Positions 35,075-45,140 are shown, counted from the stretch's first letter. The stretch is 64,000 nucleotides of DNA from MPNP01 sp026709725 (GCA_965200805.1 OZ241384.1:744001-808000), one strand, 5' to 3'. Numbers and translations are program-made. The notes: generated by a model from the letters alone, not told the origin.

Positions 35075-36013
35075 ATGGCCAAGGATTTTGCCGGCAATCC
35101 CATGCATGCAGCCATCTGGCTGTATTATGTTCAGGAGTGCACCCAGGACGAAATCGCCTCACTCCTCGGAACCAGTCGCCAAACAGTTGCCAAATACCTC
35201 AAGGAGGGGCGTAAACGGGGTCTGGTGACCACCCGGGTTGACCCTGATCTTCTGCAGGAACAGGAACTTGCCGCCCGCCTGCGTGCCGCATTCAATCTCA
35301 AGGGGGCTCATGTTGTGCCTGCAATGGAGAACGCGGACGCCATTCGACATGCTGTTGGCCGCGCCGGAGCCCGTGTCGTGACCCGGTGCATTGATGATGG
35401 TGCGATTCTGGGGATTTCTTCCGGGCGAACAGTCGGCGCGCTGGTCCGGAACATGCCCCCTGTGACACATCCGGACTCAACCGTCATTGAAGTTGCAGGA
35501 AGTCCGATGCTTGGGGTTTTTGACACACCGGCCGGCTGCGCGGCAGAACTGGCCGGCTGTCTGACTGCCCGCTGCCGCGCACTCCATGCACCGGCCTATC
35601 TGTCGACACCGGAACTGGCCCGTGCCCTCTCCTCGGAGCCCCTGATTTCCGAGCATTTTTCTCTCATGGCAAAATGTCATCTCCTTGTATTCGGGATTGG
35701 TGAACTGACGGCAGCGATCGACCTTCTGCGCCCGGCCGATCTGAATCAGACCATTTGTGATCATTATCTTGCTGCGGGTGCCCGGGGGATTGTCTTCGGC
35801 CGATTCATCGACGCCAGGGGGGATGAGGTTCCAGGACCGCTCATCGACCGGACGATGGCCATTGCGCTGGATAGGGTCCGGTTGATCCCCAACCGGATCG
35901 GTATCGGTGGCGGTGCCGTCAAATCCGATGCCGTGCGTGCGGCAGCGACGGGTGGAATCCTGACACATCTGGTCGTCGACACATCGCTGGCAACAGCACT
36001 TCTCGGCAGGTAA
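35075..36013 (+). CDS. SorC/DeoR-family sugar-binding transcriptional regulator
   Basis: A 312-residue regulator with an N-terminal helix-turn-helix (YVQECTQDEIASLLGTSRQT followed by VAKYLKEGRKRGLV) and a SorC-type phosphosugar-binding domain (PF04198-like) from about residue 60: GISSGRTVGALV, VIEVAGSP, HLLVFGIGEL, GIVFGRFIDARGDEV and GIGGGAVKSDAV. These proteins bind phosphorylated sugars as effectors. It lies between the divergent AraM operon and the codirectional FGGY kinase gene 13 bp downstream, so it probably controls both. The upstream 170 bp should hold the divergent promoters. Confidence 0.92.
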   Translation: MAKDFAGNPMHAAIWLYYVQECTQDEIASLLGTSRQTVAKYLKEGRKRGLVTTRVDPDLLQEQELAARLRAAFNLKGAHVVPAMENADAIRHAVGRAGARVVTRCIDDGAILGISSGRTVGALVRNMPPVTHPDSTVIEVAGSPMLGVFDTPAGCAAELAGCLTARCRALHAPAYLSTPELARALSSEPLISEHFSLMAKCHLLVFGIGELTAAIDLLRPADLNQTICDHYLAAGARGIVFGRFIDARGDEVPGPLIDRTMAIALDRVRLIPNRIGIGGGAVKSDAVRAAATGGILTHLVVDTSLATALLGR

Positions 36014-36026
36014 ACATGCGGGTGTC

Positions 36027-37517
36027 ATGAAATTCGTTATCGGCATCGACAGTTCGACACAGTCCACCAAGGCCATTGCCTGGGACCCCGATGGACAAGC
36101 GCTTGGTGAGGGCCGGGCTGACATCCCGATGACACAGACCGCAGCCTGTCATTTTGAGCAGGAGCCGGATGACTGGTGGCATGCCTGCAGACAGGCGCTT
36201 CTCGATCTCGGTCAGCATGTCGATATGGCAAAGGCGGAAGCGCTCGCGATTTCCAATCAACGCGAAACAATCGGTTTCCTGGGCACCGGGGGGGAGACGG
36301 TTCGCCCGTCCATCGTCTGGCTCGATGAACGGGCCCTTGACTCCGTCGCCGCGTTTTCCAGCAGTTTTGGTGGTCCGGAACTGCACCGGATCTCCGGCAA
36401 GCCTGTTGACCTGACACCGGTCGTCTACCGGCTGCACTGGCTCACGCAGCATGAACCCGAATCACTGGTCGCAACAGACCTGTTTGTCGATGTGCACAGC
36501 TACCTTACCGGCCGCTTCACGGGCCATCCGGCTGCAAGCTGGACAAGTGCAGACCCCATGGGAACCTTTGACATCCATTCACTCACCTGGTCCGATGCAA
36601 TTCTCGCAGCACTGGATCTGTCCATTGATCAGTTTCCGACACCCTATGCTCCTGGAAGCACAGTGGGAGCAGTCAGTGAGGCTGCGGCGCGGGCAACGGG
36701 TCTCCCGGCAGGAGTGCCGGTTATTGCTGCCGGTGGTGATGGCCAGTGTGCCGGTCTGGGAATCAATGCCATGCGCTCGGGTCGTGCCTATCTCAATCTT
36801 GGCACCGCCCTGATTACCGGTGCCTGGGGGGCTGATCCGGTGATCTCCCTTGATTGGCGCACCATGACGTCGCCAACAGGACACGGTTATTTCTATGAAG
36901 GCGTTCTGCGGGCCGGAACGTTCCTGATTGACTGGTTCATCAGGACATTTGTCAATGCCACACCAGACGCCGATATCTTTGCGAGGCTTGAGCGGCAGGC
37001 GACCAGCCTGCCGGTCGGAGCAGCAGGCGTCACAGTCAGCCCGTATCTTTCCGGGTGCATGAACCCGCACTGGACCATGGATGCATCGGCGGCAATCATG
37101 GGCATGCGTTCAACCCACGAGACCGGACATGTCTATCGGGCCGTGCTGGAATCACTGACTGGAGAAGTGGCCCGCACAGTTCTGGCCATGACACGCAGCG
37201 GTGTCCCGATTGATCGCATCGTTGCCGTCGGCGGCGGTGCCAACTCATTACTCTGGCGGTCCATGATTGCTGATGCCACCGGGCTGCCACTCTTTGTCAG
37301 CCACTCCCTTGAAGCCTCCTCCCTCGGAGCAGCAATCACCGCCGCCAAGGGGATCGGATGGTACCCGGATTTCGATACCGCCGCTGAAGCGATGTCGCGG
37401 ATGGGAGATGCCGTTCTGCCCAACCCGCAACACCGGGATGACTGGAAAAAACTGCTGGACCGACAGGATCAGCTCAATCGCTCCCTTGTCACAGGCAGCC
37501 CCGCTTCCGCCGCGTGA
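36027..37517 (+). CDS. FGGY-family carbohydrate kinase, xylulokinase-like
   Basis: A 496-residue sugar kinase. FGGY_N starts with FVIGIDSSTQSTKAIAWD (phosphate loop), then SNQRETIGFL and IVWLDERALD (catalytic aspartate region is later, in AAGGDGQCAGLG). FGGY_C has GSxxxYLNLGTALIT-type text (RAYLNLGTALITGAWG), SPYLSGCMNPHWTM and VAVGGGANSLLWRSMIAD. The substrate is a ketose or polyol such as xylulose, erythritol or a related sugar; sequence alone does not tell. It is 13 bp from the SorC regulator gene and likely regulated by it. The product could feed the aldolases on either side. Confidence 0.93.
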   Translation: MKFVIGIDSSTQSTKAIAWDPDGQALGEGRADIPMTQTAACHFEQEPDDWWHACRQALLDLGQHVDMAKAEALAISNQRETIGFLGTGGETVRPSIVWLDERALDSVAAFSSSFGGPELHRISGKPVDLTPVVYRLHWLTQHEPESLVATDLFVDVHSYLTGRFTGHPAASWTSADPMGTFDIHSLTWSDAILAALDLSIDQFPTPYAPGSTVGAVSEAAARATGLPAGVPVIAAGGDGQCAGLGINAMRSGRAYLNLGTALITGAWGADPVISLDWRTMTSPTGHGYFYEGVLRAGTFLIDWFIRTFVNATPDADIFARLERQATSLPVGAAGVTVSPYLSGCMNPHWTMDASAAIMGMRSTHETGHVYRAVLESLTGEVARTVLAMTRSGVPIDRIVAVGGGANSLLWRSMIADATGLPLFVSHSLEASSLGAAITAAKGIGWYPDFDTAAEAMSRMGDAVLPNPQHRDDWKKLLDRQDQLNRSLVTGSPASAA

Positions 37518-37560
37518 GTGCCCACACATCGGGGTGAGGAATCACTGAATCAGCGTGCAT

Positions 37561-39609
37561 CTACCGCACCATCGCTGCGACGTTTCCACCATCAACGGTC
37601 AGAACCGCGCCGCTGGTTTTGCGGGCCTTGGCAAGGTGAAGAAATGCCTCAGCGACATCCCGGGCAAGGACCTCGCGTCTGACAAGATTGCCCCGCATGT
37701 ACTCTTCGGGAGAAATCCCGCGGGCAGCGGCCCGTTCCCTGACGAAATCATCAGTCAGCAGATTGGTGCGGATGCGGTCAGCGTTGACGGCGTTTGATGT
37801 GATCCCGGCGGCACCATGCTCAATGGCATACTGTTTGACCAGAGCAAGAAGGGCGGCCTTGGATGTCCCATAGGGACCAAGTCCGGCACCGGGGTTGAGG
37901 GCCTGCTTGCTGACATTGAAGACCAGTGCACCCCCGGTCCCCTGCTTCTCCATCACGGCAACGCACGCTCTGGCAACATAATGGTGGCTCCAGAAGTTCA
38001 GTTCATGGGATGCCCGGAAAACCTCCTCATCGACATCAATGAGGCGTCCCTGATGGGCAGCACCGGCATTTGATATGAGAATGTCAATCCCGCCAAAACG
38101 CTCGACGACCGCACGGATCGCACGCTCAACGGCCGCCTCATCAGTGACATCACAGGCGAACCCCGCTCCACCAATCGCCGCCGCGGTCTCCTCCAGCGCC
38201 GCGGTATTGACATCGAGCAGGGCAACTTCAGCGCCATCATCCAGAAAGACCCTGGCGGCTTCCCGACCAAGACCGCTTGCTGCGCCGGTGACCAGAACCA
38301 CCTGGCGGTGGAGGGGCTTCTCGGCGGATTTTGCGATCTTTGCCTGCTCGAGCGACCAGTACTCGATATCAAACAGTTCCTCCTCACCCAGTGCCTCGAA
38401 TGTGCCGATTCCCTCAGCCCGGGTGATGACATTGACTGTTGCCTCGGCAACATCCGCAGCAACCCTTGCCTCCTTCCCGGTCCGCCCGACCCCAAACAAT
38501 CCGACACCGGGGACATAAACAACTCTCGGTATCGGGTCGAGACATGTGCGATCACCACCGACACGGGCATTGTTGCGGTCAAAGTAGGCACAGTAGGCAT
38601 CGGCATAATCCCTGACTGCCCGCTTGAGACTGTCGGCATAGGCTGCAAGGGTCCCGGCACCGGGCGGCGGCGAGATCATGCCAAAGCGCTTGATGCGGAT
38701 CGAGTGATCCGGTGTGGCATTGCCGCGGGTGGCATAATCGCCGATTTCCCGACCATCGACGAAATGACGGATTTCATCCGATGTCCGATGGTGCAGAATC
38801 CAGCGATCCGGACGCCCCTCGATCGCTGTTTCCCGGGCAAGAGCCCCCCGCAAAACCGGCGCAAAATCAGCAATGGGCGGTGATATGTCCGGGAGTGTCC
38901 TGGCAGCAAATGGCCGGGGATTGCCACCATCAAGACAGGCCTTGGCTTTGGTGCACATGGCAATCATGTCCTCGTAGGATTGGCGCGGGTCATCGTTGAA
39001 GGTAAAAATCCCATGGTTCAGGAGAACAAGGCTGCTGACCCCGGCCACAGAATCGAGAATGTCCTGGCAAGCCTTTGCCAGCAGGAAACCGGGGAACACA
39101 TAGGGCACAATCGTCGTCTCCGGGAACAGATCACGGATTCGATCCTCACCATCAGGCTGGTTGGTAAGGGACACGATTGCATTGGCATGCGTATGGTCGA
39201 CATGCTTGCACGGCAAAATCGCGTGCAGGACAGCCTCAATGGACGGGTTGGGAGCCATCGGGTCAAGGAGCATTCGACGCTGGGCGGCGACCAGATCATG
39301 ATCGCTCAGGGATTCAAGCCGGGCCAGGGCAGCCAGAGGCTGCAATTCAACAGCCGGGAGGCCGGCCGGCTCAATGGTTCCCATGTCCCACCCGGATCCC
39401 TTGACACAGAGGACATCATGGGTGATGCCGGTGGCATCGGTCATCCTTGTCTTGACCGAGGTGTTGCCGCCACCATGGAGAACCAGTTCCGGATCCTGAC
39501 CCAGGAGTCGGGTTGTGTAGGTCCGGATTGCGAGATCCTCGCTGATCCCGTTGTCGGCACAGGTGGCTATCAGGGAGTCCAGTTCAGACTGATTCCACTG
39601 TGAACGCAT
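37561..39609 (-). CDS. Bifunctional class II aldolase / short-chain dehydrogenase (RhaD type)
   Basis: A 682-residue fusion. The N-terminal half (about 1-400) is a class II aldolase: LVLHGGGNTSVKTRM, CKHVDHTHANAIVSLTN and LLNHGIFTFNDD. The C-terminal part (about 430-682) is a classical SDR: VVLVTGAASGLGREAA (TGxxxGxG), ISNAGAAHQG, and YGTSKAALLALVKQY (YxxxK). Rhizobial RhaD is such a fusion and cleaves rhamnulose-1-phosphate, then oxidises lactaldehyde. Here no rhamnose isomerase is near, so the substrate is open. The start is ATG 39609, with GGAG six bases upstream. It is convergent with the FGGY kinase gene, and the Ugp-type transporter genes follow upstream on the same strand. Confidence 0.9.
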   Translation of the reverse strand: MRSQWNQSELDSLIATCADNGISEDLAIRTYTTRLLGQDPELVLHGGGNTSVKTRMTDATGITHDVLCVKGSGWDMGTIEPAGLPAVELQPLAALARLESLSDHDLVAAQRRMLLDPMAPNPSIEAVLHAILPCKHVDHTHANAIVSLTNQPDGEDRIRDLFPETTIVPYVFPGFLLAKACQDILDSVAGVSSLVLLNHGIFTFNDDPRQSYEDMIAMCTKAKACLDGGNPRPFAARTLPDISPPIADFAPVLRGALARETAIEGRPDRWILHHRTSDEIRHFVDGREIGDYATRGNATPDHSIRIKRFGMISPPPGAGTLAAYADSLKRAVRDYADAYCAYFDRNNARVGGDRTCLDPIPRVVYVPGVGLFGVGRTGKEARVAADVAEATVNVITRAEGIGTFEALGEEELFDIEYWSLEQAKIAKSAEKPLHRQVVLVTGAASGLGREAARVFLDDGAEVALLDVNTAALEETAAAIGGAGFACDVTDEAAVERAIRAVVERFGGIDILISNAGAAHQGRLIDVDEEVFRASHELNFWSHHYVARACVAVMEKQGTGGALVFNVSKQALNPGAGLGPYGTSKAALLALVKQYAIEHGAAGITSNAVNADRIRTNLLTDDFVRERAAARGISPEEYMRGNLVRREVLARDVAEAFLHLAKARKTSGAVLTVDGGNVAAMVR

Positions 39610-39738
39610 ACATCTCTCCTCTCTCCGACTGCCTGCAAGCAGCCCGATTTCACATTTTCGCGATTTCACATCCCGATATTGCACTGGCAAACACAGATGC
39701 CGAATTCGGCCCTGCAGTTCCAGAGGCAGCGGCCGTGT

Positions 39739-40812
39739 TCAGGTCACCAGGCGCCCACTGGTCTCTCCATCAAAGAGATGAACAGAATCCGGGTCGACCG
39801 TGAATGACAGAGCATCCCCCCGCCTGCCCGCTGTTGACCGGGGGACGACAGCAACAAATTCAGTCCCTCCGGCGGTCTGCATGTGAAACTGCAGGTCGGT
39901 CCCGGTCTTCTCCACGATGACGATCGTGCCCGGCAGGGCTCCATCATCATCAATGACCATCTCATTCGGACGGATTGCCAGGGTCACGGATCTGCCATCA
40001 TGACTTTTGCAGGCGGCGGGCAAGGGAAGCGGCGACCCGAGACCGACAAATCGCGGACCCTCCGCATGAACCTCGATTGTTCCGGCAAAGCAGTTGATGG
40101 CAGGTGTCCCGATGAACTCTGCCGCGTACAGACAGTTGGGTTTGTCGTAGAGATCATCGGTCGAGCCAACCTGGACAATGTTGCCATCATGCATCAGCAC
40201 GATCCGGTCAGCCATTGTCATGGCCTCAATCTGGTCGTGGGTCACATAGAGCGTTGTCGCGCCGAGACGGTCATGCAACTGACGGATTTCAACCCGCATA
40301 TGGGCGCGCAGTTTGGCATCAAGATTCGAGAGAGGCTCATCAAAAAGAAAAACATCGGCAGCCCGGACCATGGCTCTGCCCATTGCAACGCGCTGGCGCT
40401 GCCCACCGGAGAGTTCGGCCGGCTTCCTGTCCAGAAGTTCGGTGATGTTGAGTGTCCGGGCCGCCTCTTCGACTTTCATGCGAATTGCATCCGGCTTCAT
40501 ACGAGCCACTTCCAGACTGAACCCAATGTTATCCCGCACCTTCATCGTCGGGTAGAGAGCGTAATTCTGGAAGACCATGGCAATGTTCCGGTCTCGTGGA
40601 TGAGTCTCATTCACAACCGTGCCATTGATCGCGATTTCGCCCTCGCTGATCGTCTCCAGCCCGGCCGTCATCCGCAGGAGTGTGGTCTTGCCGCAACCGG
40701 ACGCACCAAGCAGGACAATGAACTCGCCCGCGGCAATTTCCAGATTCAATCCCTTCAGGACCTCAACCGACCCGAATGACTTCCCGACATTGCGAAACTC
40801 GACTGCAGTCAT
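39739..40812 (-). CDS. ugpC: Ugp/MalK-type sugar ABC transporter ATP-binding protein
   Basis: A 357-residue ATPase of the MalK/UgpC class. Walker A is GASGCGKTTLL, the signature is LSGGQRQRVAMGRAMV, and Walker B is VFLFDEPLSNLDAK, with the switch histidine in YVTHDQIEAM. A C-terminal TOBE-like regulatory domain follows (about 240-357). It serves the binding protein and two permeases at 41621-44939. An SDR gene lies between it and those genes with 9 bp separation, so all are one minus-strand unit. The symbol is used for the class and not for a proven substrate. Confidence 0.93.
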   Translation of the reverse strand: MTAVEFRNVGKSFGSVEVLKGLNLEIAAGEFIVLLGASGCGKTTLLRMTAGLETISEGEIAINGTVVNETHPRDRNIAMVFQNYALYPTMKVRDNIGFSLEVARMKPDAIRMKVEEAARTLNITELLDRKPAELSGGQRQRVAMGRAMVRAADVFLFDEPLSNLDAKLRAHMRVEIRQLHDRLGATTLYVTHDQIEAMTMADRIVLMHDGNIVQVGSTDDLYDKPNCLYAAEFIGTPAINCFAGTIEVHAEGPRFVGLGSPLPLPAACKSHDGRSVTLAIRPNEMVIDDDGALPGTIVIVEKTGTDLQFHMQTAGGTEFVAVVPRSTAGRRGDALSFTVDPDSVHLFDGETSGRLVT

Positions 40813-40821
40813 GATGACGGA

Positions 40822-41544
40822 TCAATACCTCTGGCGTGTGGGGGTCAGACAGATTTCCTGGACGAGGGCTTTCTGCGGCAATTGATAGGCGTCAAGAATG
40901 AGTTTGCCGACGATGTCGGCTCCGATGCCACCTCCCATTGCGGCTTTGTTCTTTTTGTACGCTTCAAGTGTTTTTTGATCAAGAACACCCGAAAGAACCT
41001 CGGTCTCGATCACGCCGGGTGACACAACGAGAACCCGCACATTGTAATCGGACAGGAACTCCCGGATTGACTCCGAAACTGCGTGGACAAAGAACTTTGT
41101 CCCGCAATAGACTGCGTGATCAGGATAGACCTTGCGGCCGGCGATGGAGCTCATCATGACCAGTGTCCCGCACTGTCGCTCCATCATCCCATGCAGAACA
41201 GCATGCACAGTATTCATGACACCCTTGGTGTTGATGTCAATCATCTCATCCCACTCTTCCGGAGGTTGCCTTCCAAGATCGGCAAGCCGGGCAATCCCCG
41301 CATTGGCAAACATCATGTCAACGGGTCCGTATTTCCTTTCAGCATCATCCACGGCACCCCTGATCTGATTCCGGTCCCTGACATCAACCTTTCGGCACAT
41401 CGAATCAGGAAGCCGCATGGCTTTCATTCTCTCAAGCCGTTGTGCCATCATGAGCACCGGGTGCCCGGCGGAGGCGAATGCCCGCGCCGTCTCGGCACCG
41501 ATGCCCGAGCTTGCACCCGTGATTGCCACAAGCGGCTTGCTCAT
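40822..41544 (-). CDS. Short-chain dehydrogenase/reductase
   Basis: A 240-residue classical SDR. The cofactor motif is ITGASSGIGAETARAF. NAGIA follows, with the catalytic serine in VMMSSIAGRK and YxxxK in YCGTKFFV. Among classical SDRs the VDVRDRNQI segment is the usual adenine-binding turn. It is placed between the binding-protein gene and the ATPase gene of a sugar transporter, so it probably oxidises or reduces the imported polyol or sugar. AGGGAAG lies before ATG 41544. The exact substrate is unknown. Confidence 0.92.
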   Translation of the reverse strand: MSKPLVAITGASSGIGAETARAFASAGHPVLMMAQRLERMKAMRLPDSMCRKVDVRDRNQIRGAVDDAERKYGPVDMMFANAGIARLADLGRQPPEEWDEMIDINTKGVMNTVHAVLHGMMERQCGTLVMMSSIAGRKVYPDHAVYCGTKFFVHAVSESIREFLSDYNVRVLVVSPGVIETEVLSGVLDQKTLEAYKKNKAAMGGGIGADIVGKLILDAYQLPQKALVQEICLTPTRQRY

Positions 41545-41620
41545 GATTCTTCCCTTTCAGTCCTTCAACCGCGCGCCGACATGACACCGCCGCACGGTTC
41601 TGTGTATCCTCCGACGATTG

Positions 41621-43108
41621 TCAGCCGACGACAACCCTGTCAGCGGCCTGCGCAATGTCATCCATGGCCTCCTTGGCTGAAGCGTACTCGCCAGCGAAGT
41701 ACTTGCCAAGCCTGACGGGGATGGTGTCATTTGCCAACTCTGCCCATTGCGGCAAGTCAGGTTCTGACCCCATGTCATAGGCGATCGTATCCCGCACAAC
41801 ATTAAGATGGCGGGTTGTGCCGGCACCAACGCGGTTGTTCGCGATAATCCGCGGGTCATCATAGACACTCTTCCGGGTTGGGCCTGTGCCCCCCCCCAAC
41901 GCCGTAATCAGGACCTGTGTGTCGTAGGATGTTGCCCACTGCATGAAGATCCATGCCGCATCCGGACTCTTTGAGTTTCTTGAGACCGCAAGCGACGAAC
42001 CTCCCTGATGACCAACGCCCGGGATTTCACCAAATCCACAATCAGCCGGAGCACGAAGTGACTTGGGCTGCGGACACCGTGCCGCTTCCATCAGCCCGGA
42101 GACCTTGGTGGCATCCGGATCATCAAAGTACGGGAAGAACTCTCCCCAACTCATCATTGAGGCAGCAACACCCTGGGCTACGGATTGGCCCTGGCCATCC
42201 CAGGTCCATCCGGTCACACCCGGGGGCATTGTCGCATAGAGGCGATCCCAGTACTCCATTGCCGCGAGACCATTCTCATCATGACCCGAGAACCTCTCGT
42301 CAGCTCCGAAGATTGATCCACCATGACCCCAGAGCCATGCCGTCCAGTCACACTCCAGCGAATAGTGGCCGGACTTCATCTGACCGGTGGCACCATAGAC
42401 ATCAGGTGCCATGGCATCCGTGATTGCCTTTGCCTGCTCATAGTACCGCTCAAGCGTGGCTGGCGCCTCAAAGCCCATGTCATCCCAGATATCCCTGCGG
42501 TACTGCATGATGAAGATCGGAATGTCATACGGAACACCCACCCAACGTCCCTCATAATAGGCGATGCCGTCAACGAGCGCCGTCAGGAAATCGTCAATGT
42601 TGTAATCCGGCATCGCCAGATCAGGCTTTTCGGCCAGCTGCTCGCGCGGGTCAAAGACATCACGCGACACCGATGCTGCCCATGACTGATCAATATAGTA
42701 CAGATCATAGGTCCCAAGCTGTGATGCGATATCAAGCGTGAGTTTTTGCAGGACCTGCTCAAGCGGCAACACCTCAATCTCGACAGTCATGCCGGATGCT
42801 TCCTCAAAATACTGCTTGAGCTGACTGTTGATCGCATTGGACGGCGGCGTTGACTCCGTCGCCAGCCGCAGCGTGGTTCCGGCAAACGGCTTCGACACAT
42901 CCCTGACCCAGTCCAGGACATCAGCCGACGGCTGCAGTGCCATATCATCAGCAAAGGTCATGGACGGTCTCGCAAGGCCCGTTCCAAGCACCCCTGCACC
43001 CAAACCAAGTGCCGACGCATTCCGCAGGAAAGACCTGCGGCTCATCCGGCCATGGACATAATCGTCCACAACCTTGGCGCGGTATAGTTTCTTATCAGCG
43101 TCGTTCAT
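41621..43108 (-). CDS. Extracellular solute-binding protein, family 1, with Tat-type signal
   Basis: A 495-residue binding protein of the large carbohydrate-uptake type. The N-terminus has a twin-arginine signal (MSRRSFLRNASALGLGAGVL, about residues 21-40) after a 20-residue hydrophilic lead, so it is probably exported folded by Tat. Later text fits the family: STPPSNAINSQLKQYFEEAS, YDLYYIDQSWAASVSRDVFD, VGVPYDIPIFIMQYRRDIWD and GWTWDGQGQSVAQGVAASMM. AAAGGAG lies before ATG 43108. Two permease genes lie upstream on the same strand and the ATPase gene downstream. It probably binds a polyol or oligosaccharide. Confidence 0.92.
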   Translation of the reverse strand: MNDADKKLYRAKVVDDYVHGRMSRRSFLRNASALGLGAGVLGTGLARPSMTFADDMALQPSADVLDWVRDVSKPFAGTTLRLATESTPPSNAINSQLKQYFEEASGMTVEIEVLPLEQVLQKLTLDIASQLGTYDLYYIDQSWAASVSRDVFDPREQLAEKPDLAMPDYNIDDFLTALVDGIAYYEGRWVGVPYDIPIFIMQYRRDIWDDMGFEAPATLERYYEQAKAITDAMAPDVYGATGQMKSGHYSLECDWTAWLWGHGGSIFGADERFSGHDENGLAAMEYWDRLYATMPPGVTGWTWDGQGQSVAQGVAASMMSWGEFFPYFDDPDATKVSGLMEAARCPQPKSLRAPADCGFGEIPGVGHQGGSSLAVSRNSKSPDAAWIFMQWATSYDTQVLITALGGGTGPTRKSVYDDPRIIANNRVGAGTTRHLNVVRDTIAYDMGSEPDLPQWAELANDTIPVRLGKYFAGEYASAKEAMDDIAQAADRVVVG

Positions 43109-43144
43109 TGTCGCTCCTTTCATCGAAACCGGGCCGGAACGGCC

Positions 43145-44029
43145 CTATTGCTTGATCGATCCCAGCGTCAAGCCGCGGACCAGATGTTTCTGGACCAGCA
43201 GAATGAACACAAAGGCCGGGACCACTGCTGCTGCACCGAGGGCTGCCATGCTTCCCCAGGCAGTTCCGGTCGACGTCACAAATGTGGAGGAGACGACCGG
43301 GACAGTCTTCAATCCGGTTTGGGTCAGAGTCAGGACAAACAGGAACTCTGTCCACGAAAAAATAAAACACAATACGGCTGTCGCAGCCATGCCACCCTTG
43401 ACCATCGGCAGGACAACACGGCGGAAGATCAGCCAACGCGAGGCTCCGTCAATCAGGGCACTTTCATCAATTTCCACGGGAATGTCATCAAAGAAACTTT
43501 TCATCAGCAGAACCGCAAGCGGCAGGTTCATGAGGGCATGGATCAGGATGATGCCGGTGAAGGTATCAAGCAGGGAGATCTCCTTGTATATGAAGAAGAC
43601 CGGGATGGCGACTGCGACCGGTGGCATCATGCGCGTGGAGAGAATCCAGGCCACAAAATGATGACGCCCGCGGAACGTCATGCGGCTCAGGGCATAGGAT
43701 GCCAGCGTGGAAATCGCTATGGCCAGTGCTGTCGAGAGAACCGCGACCACAATCGAATCCCAGAGGCGGGGTGCCATGCGCCAGTTGCCACCTCCCGGCA
43801 ATACCTCACGCTGCTCACCAAACCCATACCCAAAGGAGATGCCGAACACCTCTTCAAAATTGCGGAGTGTGGGTTCAAACGACCAGACATGGGGTGGCCA
43901 GTTGAAGATTTCCGACCCGTCCTTGAAGGCGATCGTCAGCCAGTAATAGAGCGGGAAGGCAAACAGTGCGACAACCGCCCATCCAACGACAGTCCGGAGC
44001 GTCCGAGAAAATCGGGATTGCGCAACCAT
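43145..44029 (-). CDS. Carbohydrate ABC transporter permease, MalG/UgpE type
   Basis: A 294-residue inner-membrane protein with six predicted helices. The EAA-type cytoplasmic loop that contacts the ATPase is EIDESALIDGASRWLIFRRV followed by VLPMVKGG. LSTRMMPPVAVAIPVFFIYK is typical of MalG-class permeases for polyols. It begins a few bases after the other permease gene ends and pairs with it. Confidence 0.93.
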   Translation of the reverse strand: MVAQSRFSRTLRTVVGWAVVALFAFPLYYWLTIAFKDGSEIFNWPPHVWSFEPTLRNFEEVFGISFGYGFGEQREVLPGGGNWRMAPRLWDSIVVAVLSTALAIAISTLASYALSRMTFRGRHHFVAWILSTRMMPPVAVAIPVFFIYKEISLLDTFTGIILIHALMNLPLAVLLMKSFFDDIPVEIDESALIDGASRWLIFRRVVLPMVKGGMAATAVLCFIFSWTEFLFVLTLTQTGLKTVPVVSSTFVTSTGTAWGSMAALGAAAVVPAFVFILLVQKHLVRGLTLGSIKQ

Positions 44030-44036
44030 GCCCAGT

Positions 44037-44939
44037 TCACCAGCGCACTCTGGTCACGGCAATGAAGGCATTGGCGATGACCAGTATGATGACCAGGGTA
44101 AACAGGGAGAGTGTTGCTCCGTAACCCCATTTGATGAAACTGAAGGTCTGTTGCCAGGAGTAGAGCGACAGTGTGTATGTTGATGTCCCGGGGCCACCAC
44201 TCGTCATGACAAAAACATAGTCGAACATCCGAAAGATGTCGATCCCGCGAATCAGCACCGCCACAGCGATCACCTTGCTCATGAGCGGCAGGGTGATCCT
44301 GCGAAATGTCATGAAGGTCGAAGCGCCATCAAGCATGGCCGCCTCATAGGGTTCCGCGGGGAGGGATCGCAACCCGGCCAGAAAAATCAGAAACATGAAT
44401 GGCGTCCACTGCCAGATGTCAGCCAGCATGACACCCCAGAGAGCCGTGGAGCTGGTGGCCAGGATGGGGACTGATTTGTCAAGAATCCCAAGCACATCAA
44501 GAACGTATGTCAGAACTCCAAATTCGGGGTCCTGGATCAGGAGATACATCATTCCGACAATAGCGGGCGGAATCACCAGTGTCAGGGTCAACACGACACG
44601 CAAAAGGCCAAAGCCGAATTCTTCTGCATCAAGCAGGAGGGCAAGCCCCATGCCGAGGACCAGTTCGACGGAAAGCACAATGATGAAATAGAACATCGTT
44701 GTCCACAGGGCTTCCCACATGCGGCTGTCCGCAAAGAGCATCTGCCAATTTTGCCACCCCACGAAAACAAGCTGGCGCTTGAAGGGCGCGTACTCATGAA
44801 AGCTGAGCCAGATGTTGTAGATCACAGGAATGATTGTGAATGCCACAAGCATGGCAACCAGAGGGAGAATCCAAATCAGAGGACGATCAGTTGACAAGAC
44901 CCCGATCTTCAAAGTGCCTCCCCCATTCGCATTGAACAT
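44037..44939 (-). CDS. Carbohydrate ABC transporter permease, MalF/UgpA type
   Basis: A 300-residue inner-membrane protein with six predicted helices. The EAA-type loop is EPYEAAMLDGASTFMTFRRI followed by TLPLMSK. The first helix is WILPLVAMLVAFTIIPVIYN, and VFVMTSGGPGTSTYTLSLYS is the late MalF-class signature. First gene of the minus-strand transport unit 44939 to 39739. The start is ATG 44939 near CATGCCTG; the ribosome-binding site is weak. The unit's promoter should be in 44940-45140. Confidence 0.92.
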   Translation of the reverse strand: MFNANGGGTLKIGVLSTDRPLIWILPLVAMLVAFTIIPVIYNIWLSFHEYAPFKRQLVFVGWQNWQMLFADSRMWEALWTTMFYFIIVLSVELVLGMGLALLLDAEEFGFGLLRVVLTLTLVIPPAIVGMMYLLIQDPEFGVLTYVLDVLGILDKSVPILATSSTALWGVMLADIWQWTPFMFLIFLAGLRSLPAEPYEAAMLDGASTFMTFRRITLPLMSKVIAVAVLIRGIDIFRMFDYVFVMTSGGPGTSTYTLSLYSWQQTFSFIKWGYGATLSLFTLVIILVIANAFIAVTRVRW

Positions 44940-45140
44940 GCCTGACTGGAGTATCGCACGATCTTCCCATCAACGCAACATTTTTCTGACACCGGTTGCA
45001 TTTGTTAACTTTCACGTCATGGGCCGGACGCAACCCGCCTCTTTTCCGTGCACATCCTGCCACCGGGCGAACAGCCAGTACGCCGGAAGACTTTCTCCCT
45101 GCACGAAGCATGCATGAACGATTTCCACATGCAGTGGGTG

